Of a stretch of 64,000 nt of DNA, positions 35,863 through 46,203 are shown piece by piece. The translations under genes were made by a program, and so were the position numbers. Position 1 is the stretch's first letter, and each line of letters opens with the position of its first letter. The notes beneath the pieces are model-generated. The model was not told where the DNA came from and searched no databases. It worked only from the letters and a program-made list of their open reading frames with translations. The DNA lies in contig CM055110.1 of NCBI GenBank assembly GCA_029204225.1, positions 45,067,494 to 45,131,493 on the forward strand. The letters run 5' to 3'. Source of the DNA: Diphasiastrum complanatum (Eukaryota; Streptophyta; Lycopodiopsida; Lycopodiales; Lycopodiaceae).

Positions 35863-36514
35863 GTGCTAGGGATTGTCTGGATATGTTCGATACAGATGCA
35901 TAATTCAAGTGTCCTAAGCGATGATGCCATAGTAATGCTTTATTGACAAGAACAGAGGTTTTCAAGGCTTGATTAGAATCATAATAACAATGTGCCAATC
36001 TATATAAGTATCCATGCCTCTTGCCGAGTGCAAGAATCTTATTACTCCTATCGATAATTCTGCATTGATTAGACTCAAGCTCCACCTTATGACCTAAATC
36101 TATAATTCTACTTACTGATAACAGATTTGTAGAAAGTTTAAGAATATGCAAGACTTTTGACAGTAGTTTGAATTGATCATGCTGGAGCCGTAATCGTACA
36201 GTACCTTCACCTTCGATAGTGTGAGTACTATCATCACCAAGATAAACATACTTCTTTGTCATGTAAGGCATATAGGAATGAAAAATCTCATGATGATTGG
36301 TCATATGTTGTGTAGTTCCATAATCCAGAAACCACGAATCATCCAAATGCGCGTATTTGTCTTTGAACATAAAAGTGCCTTCGTCCATTTCGATTTCAGG
36401 AGATGCTGTAACTGTATTTGCTTGTTGATCTAGTTGCTTGGCTGCATTATTTGCTTTGTGAATTCGGCAATCCTGGAACTTATGGTTATTGTGCTTGCAA
36501 TACCTACAAAACAT
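35693..36514 (-). pseudogene. Copia nucleocapsid, protease and pre-integrase region
   Basis: A 273-residue frame starts with an intact zinc knuckle CRYCKHNNHKFQDC (C-x2-C-x4-H-x4-C). The protease site follows as WFLDYGTTQHMT, with Tyr replacing the Ser of DSG. The pre-integrase HHCC zinc site is recognisable in ALLWHHRLGHLNYASV and CHSCILGKQTRIPF. The frame ends in HSNICG, the mutated first integrase motif. Confidence 0.8.
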
Positions 36515-36528
36515 CTTCTTCGACGAAT

Positions 36529-37196
36529 TTAGATTCGATGATTGTTCTTTACTTTGAGTCTGCTTCTGATTTGATGCAAACTGCTTAGAGCTTTTCTACT
36601 TTTGTCATTTCGAGCCCTTGTTGACATATAGAGTAGGAGACGAAGAGGTAGACAAAGTGTCTTGACTTCTTTAGCAACATAGTGATAACTCTGATAAGAG
36701 TTAAATCTGAGTATGTCATGATGATCATCACCCAATTCTCATGTGTAGAGGACAAGCTTGAAAGCAATGTCATAATTGTGTCTTGATCGTCTATGACTGA
36801 TCCGACAATGACCATATGTTGCAAGAGATTCTTAAACTAGTTAATATGATTCTGAAGAGAATTATTGTTCGACATCCTTCAAAGATGTAACTTGGTAGTT
36901 ACATCTCTCACATCATATAGTGAGCTCAGGATGTCCCAAACTTCTTTCGAAGTTTTGGCTTCAGCTATGTGGCCAATTTGAGTATCTAATATATTGCATA
37001 AGTGCGAAAGCTTTACCATCCTTTGATTTCTATTTTGAGTAGTATGCATCATCTTCAGGCTTTACTTCGATACATGTAACAACATCCCACAACTCGTTGG
37101 CGATTAGCAAGATCTGCATCTTAAATTTCCATAGATGATAATTGGATCCATTTAGCTTGTCTGTGATAAAACCGACTTTACTTTGAGAATCCATCA
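36529..37196 (-). pseudogene. Copia gag (UBN2-type), broken
   Basis: The ATG near 37196 begins a gag N terminus with KLNGSNYHLWKFKMQILLI, the signature of copia gag (UBN2 family). The frame is interrupted soon after KPEDDAYYSK, and fragments of the rest appear in other frames, such as LLSSLSSTHENWVMIIMTY, equivalent to the L.SLP.SY...V segment. The gene is dead. Confidence 0.7.
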
Positions 37197-37257
37197 TGCA
37201 AAAGAAAAAAAAATTCAAAATTAATTGTGAGGTATAAAAAAAAAAGAACATGCAAAG

Positions 37258-37260
<3 letters not shown>

Positions 37261-37288
<28 letters not shown>
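37261..37288. repeat. (CT)14 microsatellite
   Basis: Fourteen CT units upstream (on the minus strand) of the copia gag start. Confidence 0.95.
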
Positions 37289-37289
<1 letters not shown>

Positions 37290-37404
37290 GCATAATGTTT
37301 ATCATATATAATCCAAGTAATTTATTATTCAAAGAAAAGAACAAACAAAAAGACAAAAGAAAATGACATTTGAATAGACATTTATGGATCGCATGACAGA
37401 ACAA

Positions 37405-38424
37405 ATCTAATGTCAGTTGTAAAACAAATTCAAAAAATTGGAACTAAAACTCATAGGGCAAAGGCCCAAATGCCCTAATTTCTTAGCCATAAAGCTAGGC
37501 CATACACACTTTGCCCTAAAACATTGTGATGGATGATATTTGAAGTGCACTTCCCACCTACTTATTACTCGAGTAATAGCCAAGCGCATCCATTGTTTGA
37601 GGATAGTTTACTGTGCCAAATTTTACCCACTAATAACAAAAGATCTGATGAGGCTCTGTTGTAGCTACGATTGTCTAAAAATCCACCTCAAATTCGTATC
37701 TACACATTGGCATGCAATGCGGTTGATATTAATACATGATCCTAGAGTGCTACAAAGGTTTGTGATCTACAAGAAGCTGAGTGGGGCTAGAGGCTATAAA
37801 GCAAGGCCATGGATGCTTGCATTTTCCAAGAAAGATTTAGTATGGTATGTTCCCCATTGATGATATTGCCATTGTACTACAATGATATTTTATGTATGGT
37901 ATGATGCTTTGCTTGCTGAGGTGCAATCTTTATAGAATTTTGGTGCTAAATAGGTACTTTAGTAAATATAGATTGATGTTTATGCTTCTTTATGGTGAAT
38001 GTATTTAACATAGACTATTTGCAAGATGGATGGCTTTTTTAGCCATATATATGCTTGTGGCTAAAACAAAATGTAATAGAGAAGAGTGTGAAAATTTTAG
38101 ATCCAAAAATAATTTAGAATGTTAGATTTTGGCCAAGAAAGATTGCACTAAACATAAGTTTGTTCTATATTAGACAATTCACTCACTTGATCAAAAACAG
38201 TAATAAAATGGAAATAGAATCAAAATATATCCAAAACCTGCTCATATATGATACTAACATCTGTTTACAATATGTACAATAGCAATATCACATTTAATTC
38301 ATCACCTATATGCACATACATCAAGCACACAACATAATTTCTACACAAATGTAGAACAGATCTGGCAAGTACATGAGAAATGCCAAAAAAATACAAGTAC
38401 AGGTCCTCGGATCCTCAAAATAGT
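37405..38424. other. No gene recognised
   Basis: A 106-residue plus-strand frame (37540-37860) is open but has no recognisable motif. The remainder is AT-rich. The outer LTR of the copia at 33880-37196 might lie here, but no repeat partner was found. Confidence 0.45.
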
Positions 38425-38913
38425 AAAATGGACCAAAAGTGCTCAAAATAGAAGGTTTTGTCCAAGTGTCAGTTTTGCATGATGAATCATCATATGACAA
38501 AGCACCTTCACACATGTGGGATCAGAGGGATGATCAGTACCATGAGCTCCCACTTATTGTATATATAGAGCCACATTTGGCCATAATCAGTGTGAGACAC
38601 CAATCGTGGTTTTGGAAGCAATTTTGAGTGATTCTCTCCATTTGTCTACATTTGTTTTGATTGTTTTGAGGTTCTATTAATGTGTATTTGATTTTTAGGT
38701 TGGAGTCCGTACTCAGACAGTGTTTCACACGTGTGAAACCAGAAAGTACACCTACCTTCAATTAATGATTGTTCTTGTTAGGATTTTGTGTCTAGAATTG
38801 ATCTAGATTGATCTGTATCTCCAGTAGATTGATAGATCAAGTAATCTGACAACCAATCCCTCTTGAGGATCAGATTAGGATCCACTCTTGGTCCTTTTTG
38901 TACTTTTTGCACA
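38425..38913 (+). repeat. 5' LTR (left-truncated) of copia-like element
   Basis: Shares 448 bases with the 3' LTR and ends in CA right before the PBS. A TATATATAG box lies near 38560. The part matching 42356-42698 is missing from its left end. Confidence 0.75.
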
Positions 38914-38926
38914 TGGTATTAGAGCC
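38914..38926 (+). other. Primer-binding site (tRNA-iMet type)
   Basis: TGGTATTAGAGCC differs by one base from the common plant copia PBS TGGTATCAGAGCC and abuts the CA end of the LTR. Confidence 0.8.
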
Positions 38927-40268
38927 TAGTACAAGAGGTTTTGTTGAAATTGATAGGGTTAATCCAAATCAAAGCCAAAATTAGCAGTTTTTTTCGGAAA
39001 CTAGTCAAATTTTGTGTAGCGAGTTGGATTTGATAGCTATCCTCAAAATTTTTGGTCCAGATCTTATTGTGGGCTGTAGGAACCTTTTTCACACGTGTGA
39101 GGACGTACAGCTCCGGTTTTGACTGAGAAATTTTAAAAATTTGTAGAGTTTGACTTACATACCCAATTTAAATGATTTTTGGTGCAAAATCAAGCATTTT
39201 CTATAGTAAATCTGATCCCTTGATTAGTTCTTGGATTAGATCAGCCAAAAAAATAAAATTGAAGCTTGAATTAGGTGCATTAATTGATCATCTCTGATTT
39301 TTTGAGTGCATGTTGAAGTTGAGAGTGATTTTGCCAAAAATCATAGATTAAGGAGTGATATGCAAGGTGAGAGGATGAAATCCATTGTACCATCACTCTA
39401 GATTTGTTCAAGAGTGATAGGGTCAAGTTTAGAAGCATCAATTCGCTAGAAAACATCCTTGGATCTGTCCTCCAAGTGAAACCTTTGAGAGTTTCTAGTG
39501 CATATAGAGCATCTATGCAAATCTTTGGTAAAATTTGACATAGATTGGCTTAAATTGAGAGTTCTAGAAAAGAGATTGAGATCCAAGTCACATTGTTCAA
39601 CCCTTACTCAATTTGTTTGAGTGATTGTAAGGTTTGAAAAGAGTCCTTAAGGTGTCTATGGCAAATGTGTAGAGAGAGATCCAATTTTCTAAGAGTTCCT
39701 TCCTTTGTAGAGGGCAAGATCTAGAAGCTCATTATGTGTTGTTATAGGTGAAGAATTTGTCTTCTCCTAGGTGATCAAATCTTTCTAAGTGGTATTAGCT
39801 CTTTGAAGGACAATATCTTAGTGAGAAAAATCATTGTCTAAATTTTTAAGCTTTGTGAAAAATTGGTGGTATAGTTTGTTTTCAAATCAAATCAAATCCA
39901 TTCTAAATCTCAAGAGTGAGATTATTTGGGTCAAGAGTGAGTCCAAAAGAAGTGATTAAGTTTGATTTTCATGTGTTTGAAACAAAACCCATCTTTTGTT
40001 CAAGAATCTCAAGTGTTGAGAGAACTAGTCAAGTGAAAAGGAAAATCTAGGTGTCAAATCTTTTCATATCCATTTCAATTTTCAAAAGAAAGAGTCATTG
40101 GTATTTGATGAGTCCAATAGGAGATTGGATCTGATTTCTTTTGAGATTTGATTCAAAGATTGTGTGCTTTTGTCTTAGTGATCAAAGCAAAGTTTCCAAG
40201 TGACTAGTCATTAGTGTGAAAATTGATTCTTAGGTTTGTGAGTTAGATCTTTTGTAGATCCTACTAGA
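38927..40268 (+). other. Leader of copia-like element, non-coding
   Basis: About 1.3 kb between PBS and the first coding trace contains no long frame. It is rich in words such as GAGAGT, AAGAGTG and TCAAATC, consistent with a long non-coding leader or heavily decayed gag. Confidence 0.5.
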
Positions 40269-40760
40269 TTGTTGAAGATGTTCAAATCCAGTCTCTTGAG
40301 AGTCACAAATTACATTTGTAGAATCATATCACAGGTTTTTATTCACATAGCATCAATAGGTGGCATCCTATTGAAGGAAAAAAAGGATCCTAAGTGCAAT
40401 CTTTGTGGCAAGGAAGGATATTTTTCCTCAAGATGCTACAAAAAGAAGACCAATCCATCCAAGAAAAACCAAAGCAAGGGGGCTGAGGAGAAGGATGGAG
40501 CTTCAAGTTCGAAATGCAAATACAAGAAGGACAAGTCCAAGGAAAGGTGTTTTCTTTGTGGAAAGGTGAATGAGGCTTGGAGTCTCACAAGGACTTGCAA
40601 GATTTGTCTTCAAGAGTCCATCACAACACATGTCAAATCTTTTGAAATTTTTCATTTGGAAGTGCATTGTTTGGTTCAAGATGCAAAGATAGATGTCACT
40701 TTTATGAAAGTAACTTGGATTTATGTCCTTGGAAAGTATTTTGCTTGGAACTTTAGATAA
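40269..40760 (+). pseudogene. Damaged gag zinc-knuckle ORF
   Basis: The frame includes CNLCGKEGYFSSRC, a C-x2-C-x4-H-x4-C zinc knuckle in which Tyr replaces His, followed by a Lys-rich stretch (KKKTNPSKKNQSKG) and the start of a possible second knuckle, CFLCGKVNE, that decays. No gag UBN2 domain precedes it. Confidence 0.55.
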
Positions 40761-40925
40761 GTTCAAACTTATTGTTATGATTCAAGAGAAATCAATCAAG
40801 AATAAGGAGCAGCAATCACAAAATGAAAATAGTTTCATTTATGCTATCATGTCAACTTATGAAGAACCATTTTGATTTGAAGAGATTTTTGTATCTCAAA
40901 GGTGGATTAAGGCAATACTAGTTGA

Positions 40926-42218
40926 GTGTATGTCTTAAAAGATAGCAAAACATGTTTTCCTTGTAAGCTTACATTAGTTATGAAGTCAAGGAAATGGAAA
41001 TATCTTCATAATTTAGGATTTTTTGGTTTCAATAAGATCATGAATGATGTGTTTATTCATAAAGATGAAAATTGTATGTTTTCAATCCTAAAGGCAAGTT
41101 GTAAACTTCTTATGAGAATAAGTGAAGCATCCAAAGTGGACATTTATATCCATAAGCAAGTAGTTAGCCTTATTGAGATGGAAATACCTTTTGATTTTAA
41201 TATTAGAAAAATCATGCCAAGTTGTGGTGATTTTTGGACTTATGTTTCTAGCATAAGTAATCTTGATAATCATAAGAAGTGCATATTGAATGGTCATACT
41301 TGTTGTGATCATTATGAGACATGGAGGTCTCGGATTTCCAACAAAAAGGAGCACCATGAAGAGGATCTTCAGGAGTCATCTCAAGGTTCAAATGTGCCAA
41401 GGATTGAGGAGGAGAATCCTTCTCAAGGTTCAAGTGTGCCAAGAATTGAGGAGGAGAGACCTTCTCAAATTGTGATTCCAAAAAGAAACTCAAGAAATAT
41501 GGTTGAGTCCATGTGGCTCACATTTCAAGGGAAAGAGGAGCATATCTCATATGGTATACATCACATTTTTACTTCTCTTATGTCATTTGATAAATCAATT
41601 TGCTTTAGTGAGATCATTGCATCTCAAAATTGGAGTAAAGCCATACTAGTTGAGTATGAAGTATCTCTTGAGAACATAGATGATGTTCTTAAAAGGTTGA
41701 AATTGATTTTAAATCAATTAGAAAGCAAATGGCTATTTCATCAAATGTATGCTCTTAAGTCATGTAACAGCAAAAGTGATTTGTTCACTCATACTTTGAA
41801 AATTTGTATTGAGGCAAATTGTAAACTCTTTATGAGAGTAAGTGAATCATCTTCTAAAGACACTTATCTCCATAATGAAGTATTTAGACTCATTGGATCT
41901 GAGATTAGCATGATAAACAAGCATGAAGATATGATGCAAACACTTTGTTATTATAGCATGCATAGTCTTGCCAATTTGGATGAGTCTAATTCTCTAGATC
42001 GTGGTAACATGATGTTAGATCTTTGTGATCCTAATAAATCAAGAATAAATGTTTATTTTCTCATGAAGGAGCATGCACATGAAGAAGGAGCAAGCCTCAA
42101 GGTCAAGCATCTACATGAAAATTGGAAGGAATCAATTTTGGAGGTGCTAGGATGGTGCAAAGCTCTCAAGCTCATCAAAGATGTCAACATCAAAGAAGCA
42201 CTATCATGGATATGGTGA
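40926..42218 (+). CDS. Unrecognised 430-aa ORF inside copia-like element
   Basis: This is the longest open frame in the window and sits between two LTRs. I do not recognise the protein as a whole. It contains an internal repeat: ASCKLLMRISEASKVDIYIH near residues 58-77 resembles ANCKLFMRVSESSSKDTYLH near 299-318. Between them are two tandem copies of SSVPRIEEE-like 14-residue units (42-bp period, about 41376-41466). Then NSRNMVESMW and SICFSEIIASQNWSKAILVEY resemble the copia linker between integrase and reverse transcriptase, where E(A/E).A...W..AM..E is typical. A second, broken version of that linker lies just upstream (about 40845-40950). The RT does not follow. It may be a rearranged, duplicated copia segment that has stayed open, or a derived protein of a non-autonomous element. 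Confidence 0.5.
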   Translation: MYVLKDSKTCFPCKLTLVMKSRKWKYLHNLGFFGFNKIMNDVFIHKDENCMFSILKASCKLLMRISEASKVDIYIHKQVVSLIEMEIPFDFNIRKIMPSCGDFWTYVSSISNLDNHKKCILNGHTCCDHYETWRSRISNKKEHHEEDLQESSQGSNVPRIEEENPSQGSSVPRIEEERPSQIVIPKRNSRNMVESMWLTFQGKEEHISYGIHHIFTSLMSFDKSICFSEIIASQNWSKAILVEYEVSLENIDDVLKRLKLILNQLESKWLFHQMYALKSCNSKSDLFTHTLKICIEANCKLFMRVSESSSKDTYLHNEVFRLIGSEISMINKHEDMMQTLCYYSMHSLANLDESNSLDRGNMMLDLCDPNKSRINVYFLMKEHAHEEGASLKVKHLHENWKESILEVLGWCKALKLIKDVNIKEALSWIW

Positions 42219-42355
42219 TTTCAGATCAACATCAAGCTCATTGGCTGATCTTCACACCTTTTGAACCAGAAAATACCAATTCAGCCCATGGAGTCAAGTT
42301 CAAGATCATCATGTTTTCCATCAAGCTAGATTTACCAAGCTAGATTTTTGAGAAG

Positions 42356-43148
42356 TGTGAAAAATGCAAAAATAAGCTTGGTAGAGGCCAAAAATCTTGT
42401 ATATAGATAAACACACATGTGTGGAGCCTATTTCCACATGTGAAACTAGTGTACTTGTCATGTACCATAATCATATATGTTGTACATATGATTTAATTCA
42501 AGTTCTAGTGTCTAAAATGGCCAAAAACTAGTTTTCTAGACATATGACACATGGCATCAATCTATTGATTGCATGAGCCACATCCTTTGGTAAGGTGTCA
42601 TATCCCATGTGTAGAGGACAGCTCACACGTGTGGAATAAGCTGAAGTAGGCGAATTTTGACTTCTAGAAGATTTCCAAGTAGATCTCCATATAGAAGGAA
42701 AATGGACCAAAAGTGCTCAAAATAGAAGGTTTTGTCCAAGTGTCAGTTTTGCATGATGAATCATCATATGACAAAGTATCTTCACACATGTGGGGTCAGA
42801 GGGATGATCAGTACCATGAGCTCTCACTTATTGTATATATATAGAGCCACATTTGGCCATAATCAGTGTGAGACACCAATCTTGGTTTTGGAAGCAATTT
42901 TGAGTGATTCTCTCCATTTGTCTACATTTGTTTTGACTGTTTTGAGGTTCTATCAATGTGTACTTGATTTTCAGGTTGGAGTCCGTGCTCAGATAGTGTT
43001 TCACACATGTGAAACCAAAAAGTACACCTACCCTCAATTAATGATTGTTCTTGTTAGGATTTTGTGTCTAGAATTGATCTAGATTGATCTTAATCTCAAG
43101 TAGATTGATAGATCAAGTAATCTGACAACCAATCCCTCTTGAGGATCA
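42356..43148 (+). repeat. 3' LTR (right-truncated) of copia-like element
   Basis: Begins TGTGAAAAATGC, like the other copia LTRs of this window. It carries a TATATATATAG box at 42834-42844 and ends at GAGGATCA where it meets another copia fragment. It lacks the last 41 bases present in the 5' LTR. Confidence 0.65.
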
Positions 43149-43597
43149 CTAGATCAGTGATCTTGCTAATAGACAATAAGTTCTTTGTAAATCTGGGTAC
43201 ATAAAGTACACCATTAAGCTGTCTAGTGATGCCATCAGAGAATTGTAGTCGAATAGAGCCTTGGCCTTTGACTTGATGTGAACCGGAGTCACCAAGGAAG
43301 ATGTACTTCGATTCTGTAGCTGTGAGTAGAGAGAAGAGGTCTTTGCATGCGTCATGTGCTAAGAGGCACTTGAATCGAGATACCATTGATGGGCATCTCT
43401 GTTAGGTTGGTCTTGTACCATCAGCACTCTCTCATCTTCTTGCGAATCTTTGACTGTGTCAGAGTTGCCTTGTTGTTGTTGTTGCATCTTTTTCTTGGCT
43501 TCATTATGCTTGAGGATGCGATAGTCCTTAATATCATGGTTGGTTCTTTTGCAGTACCTGCAAAATAGCTTGGTCTTAGACGATGATTGGTGCTGTA
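43149..43597 (-). pseudogene. Copia nucleocapsid/protease remnant
   Basis: Zinc-knuckle trace RYCKRTNHDIKDYRI lacks its first and last Cys. The protease site reads WYLDSSASWHMT, with Ser replacing the catalytic-loop Gly of DSG. Downstream parts KYIFLGDSGSHQVKGQGSIRLQ and VLYVPRFTKNLLSISKIT are in another frame, so at least one frameshift is present. The frame stops matching at the LTR junction. Confidence 0.75.
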
Positions 43598-44299
43598 CTA
43601 TTGCTGTTGTGGTTGCAAAGCTACTGGTTGTTCTGCCTTTGTTTTCTTGTCCTTGAAGCCTTTCTTCTTCTTGGACTGCTGCTTGGTTGAGTAGAGTGCC
43701 ATGGATTTGGTACTCATTGACGTGGACAAGCTTTTCCTCCTTACTTCTTCTTGCAACAAACTTGCTGTCAATTTTTGTAGAGACAGCGCATGAGTGTTGT
43801 TAAGAAGCAACACTAAATTGTCATAGGAGGATGGAAGACTGGCAAGAAGAGACATGGCAAAGTCTTCTTCTGATATAGGTGATCCTATTGCATCCAGTTG
43901 GTTTAGCACTTGTTTGAGCTCATTCAGATGGTCGCTTACTGAGGTGCCTTCGCTCATTCTGAGTGTCAGCATCTTCTTCCTCAAGAAGAGACAAGTGGAC
44001 ACATCTGAGGTCTCGTAGATGCTTGTAAGAATATCCCACACTTTTTTGGAGGTGGTGCTGTTTAACACGTGAGCAATCTGAGTGTCTTTCAGATTTAGGG
44101 ATACAATGGCAAGTGCTTTGCCATCCTTTGCTTCCCATGATGTAAGCAGTTCAGGTTCTACCGGCTTGGGTATTGAACCATTTACATACCCCCACAGCTC
44201 TTTCTCAATAAGGATCATCCTCATTTGGAACTTCCACATGTGGAAGTCATCTCCGTTAAATTTTTTGATCAAGCGGATTTTCGAGGTTGAACCTTCCAT
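43598..44299 (-). CDS. Copia gag polyprotein (UBN2 family)
   Basis: An uninterrupted gag of 233 residues from ATG 44299 (MEGSTSKI). The upstream open frame to 44506 is leader/PBS and not part of the protein. Landmarks are KFNGDDFHMWKFQMRMIL, WEAKDGKALAIVSLNL, KKVWDILTSIYE, LRMSEGTSVSDHLNEL, LLASLPSSYDNLVLLL and a Lys-rich tail (KQQSKKKKGFKDKK). This is the capsid-like part of copia gag. It ends in QPQQQ before the zinc knuckle, where a stop separates it from the protease remnant. Integrity of this frame contrasts with the rest of the element. Confidence 0.85.
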   Translation of the reverse strand: MEGSTSKIRLIKKFNGDDFHMWKFQMRMILIEKELWGYVNGSIPKPVEPELLTSWEAKDGKALAIVSLNLKDTQIAHVLNSTTSKKVWDILTSIYETSDVSTCLFLRKKMLTLRMSEGTSVSDHLNELKQVLNQLDAIGSPISEEDFAMSLLASLPSSYDNLVLLLNNTHALSLQKLTASLLQEEVRRKSLSTSMSTKSMALYSTKQQSKKKKGFKDKKTKAEQPVALQPQQQ

Positions 44300-44390
44300 A
44301 GCGATCGTGTAGCAGAGATGAAACACAAACAGAAAGAACAGTTCTATAGAGTTAGAATAAGTCCTAGACTCTAGTAATCCAATGAACCTT

Positions 44391-44468
44391 GGCTCTAATA
44401 CCACTCCTGTGGGAGCATGCACTGATATCACTCTATGGGTGAAAATAGATATCAACTCTGATACCACT
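44391..44468 (-). other. Two PBS-like sites in tandem
   Basis: GGCTCTAATACCAC at 44391 and CTCTGATACCAC near 44456 are both complements of the plant copia PBS. The first is closest to gag; the second is 64 bases further out. No LTR end could be placed with confidence beside either. Confidence 0.55.
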
Positions 44469-44683
44469 TCTATTTGAAGGGGAAACAAGAAAATTGTTAT
44501 AACCAAAAGGATCGTGGATTACTTGGAGAATGGAGTTACGAGCAGTTCTTTGTGTGTGAAATCAGATTATCAGTGTAGGAGTCATAGACTATCGTGAAAG
44601 AAAGATTGCAAAAGGAATTAGGCATATGGATTATGATACGTGAGGTCAGATTACAGAGAACACCTTTCATCAGTAGCTGACTC

Positions 44684-44881
<198 letters not shown>

Positions 44882-44889
44882 TTTTAGAA

Positions 44890-45190
44890 TTGTCTTCAAT
44901 CTGTTAGTAGGATCATGCGCCTATCAGTGCAATTATATTGTGGTTTGATCGTTGTATTTACAACTTCAATATACAGATTCGCTATTGTTCTACACCTTAG
45001 CATTCTTGTTGAATGATATCTCTCGTTTCTCTCATGGCATTATATTTGATCTTAAAGATCCATTTGCAATCAATAATATTGCAGCCAATAGGAGCTTCGA
45101 CTAATGACCATGTCTGATTCTTGATCAGAGAGGAATACTCTCTGTCCTGGCTTCTCTCCAGAGATCAGAGTCTGGTTGGTTGAGTGCCTC
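44890..45190 (-). pseudogene. Copia RT N-terminal remnant
   Basis: After the stop ending the integrase frame, EALNQPDSDLWREARTE (the EA...P....W..A...E block) follows. A frameshift leads to YSSLIKNQTWSLV and CKWIFKIKYNA, the classic start of copia reverse transcriptase. Similarity then decays into the microsatellite. Confidence 0.75.
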
Positions 45191-46147
45191 TTAGACTGTC
45201 ATCGGTTCCTGCATTAAGAGACATGCAGACTCAGGAGTATACCTTGTGGGCTGTGTGCGCACTCGGCTTGATCTTCTGGGATGATTCGACTGATGAACAG
45301 CTCCTGGGACTTGTTGCTGGGTGGCAACATCTTTGTCTGATTCACTGTCTCGAAGTGGGTCAACAATAGACACGCCTGAGCTAGAAGCTCGGACTGTCGT
45401 GTCAATGGCAGGAGATGTAGGTTCTTTTTGAGCAATATCCTTGCCTTTGAGGTCGATAAATTGATCCTCCATAAAGACTGTATCCCGACTATACAATATT
45501 TGCTGGGTATCAGGATCGTACAACTTGTAGGTGTTATCAGACGAAGTATATCCGATTAGGATGGTCTTGAGACCTTGGAAGTCTAATTTCTTTCTTGTGT
45601 CTTTTGGGATCTGCGCATAGGCAATGCACCCAAACACTCTTAGGTTCTTTAAAGAAGGCTTAGAGCCTATCCACACCTCGTGGGGTGTCTTGTATGAGAG
45701 GGCCTTGGTCGAACATCTGTTTTGGAGGTAAGCTGCAGTGGAGACAGCTTCAGCCCAAAATCTCTTGGGCAACGATGCATGCGATAGCATACACTTAGCA
45801 GATTCGACCAAAGTACGGTTCTTCCTCTCAACTAAGCCATTAGACTGAGGACTGTAAGGAGTGATGAATTGCTGCTCAATGCCTTGGCTTTGGCAGTACT
45901 CCTTAAACTTGACAAAGATATATTCTCCACCGTTGTCTGACCTTAGGGCCTTGATCGTCCTTCCAGTCTCCTTTTCTGCACGCTTCTTGAAGATTCTGAA
46001 GCAGTTGAAGACTTCTGATTTCTTCTTTATGAAATTCACCATCGTTCTTCTGGAGAATTCATCAATAAAGGTTATAAAATACTTGGCATCCTTCAGCAAA
46101 GGATTTTTCATCGGGCCACATATATCTGAATGTACGACATCTAGCAA
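45191..46147 (-). CDS. Copia integrase, D,D35E triad intact
   Basis: A 318-residue open frame covering the integrase catalytic core and C-terminal domain, which joins element cDNA to the host chromosome. Catalytic residues: Asp8 (VHSDICGPM), Asp71 (LRSDNGGEY) and Glu107 (GLVERKNRT), with exactly 35 residues between the second Asp and the Glu. FWAEAVSTAAYLQNR, FGCIAYAQIP and ILIGYTSSDNTYKLYDP follow, then an Asp/Ser/Gln-rich linker with RRSSRVRTQPTRY. It is a fragment of a polyprotein, so the Met at 46147 is not a true start. Confidence 0.9.
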   Translation of the reverse strand: MLDVVHSDICGPMKNPLLKDAKYFITFIDEFSRRTMVNFIKKKSEVFNCFRIFKKRAEKETGRTIKALRSDNGGEYIFVKFKEYCQSQGIEQQFITPYSPQSNGLVERKNRTLVESAKCMLSHASLPKRFWAEAVSTAAYLQNRCSTKALSYKTPHEVWIGSKPSLKNLRVFGCIAYAQIPKDTRKKLDFQGLKTILIGYTSSDNTYKLYDPDTQQILYSRDTVFMEDQFIDLKGKDIAQKEPTSPAIDTTVRASSSGVSIVDPLRDSESDKDVATQQQVPGAVHQSNHPRRSSRVRTQPTRYTPESACLLMQEPMTV

Positions 46148-46203
46148 TCCTCTAGCAACATCCTGATGGGTTGACTTAAATGGTTTCCTAGTCTGCTTAC
46201 CAA

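Larger units (their letters stand above)
33880..37196 (-). mobile_element. Degenerate copia retrotransposon (gag to RNase H)
   Basis: Copia gene order is kept on the minus strand: gag from the ATG near 37196, CCHC knuckle, protease, GAG-pre-integrase zinc region, integrase, C-terminal reverse transcriptase and RNase H. Most of the RT palm between 34922 and 34770 is missing and replaced by about 150 bases of short AATAAGATTCGAA repeats. Many stops and frameshifts are present. No LTR pair was recognised. Confidence 0.85.
38425..43148 (+). mobile_element. Copia-like LTR element with atypical internal region
   Basis: A ~450-bp direct repeat (38425-38872 and 42699-43148, about 93-95% alike by eye) flanks about 3.8 kb. 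The 5' copy continues to ...GCACA at 38913, directly followed by TGGTATTAGAGCC (38914-38926), a plant copia PBS for initiator tRNA-Met. The 3' copy extends left to TGTGAAAAATGC at 42356, so each LTR is truncated at its outer side. Internally there is a damaged zinc knuckle and a 430-aa ORF but no protease, integrase or reverse transcriptase domain, implying a non-autonomous element. Confidence 0.7.
43149..44404 (-). mobile_element. Copia fragment: PBS, gag and protease region
   Basis: Minus-strand copia truncated on its 3' side at the junction with the LTR ending at 43148. It keeps a PBS (complement of 44391-44404, GTGGTATTAGAGCC), a complete gag and a decayed nucleocapsid/protease. Integrase and RT are missing. 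Abrupt loss at the LTR boundary suggests disruption by the neighbouring element or recombination with it. Confidence 0.8.

Noticed and set aside
45861-46166. Plus-strand frames opposite copia integrase and protease
   Set aside because: They are antisense shadows of the minus-strand copia genes. The same holds for frames at 46750-47111, 44082-44312 and 36221-36433.
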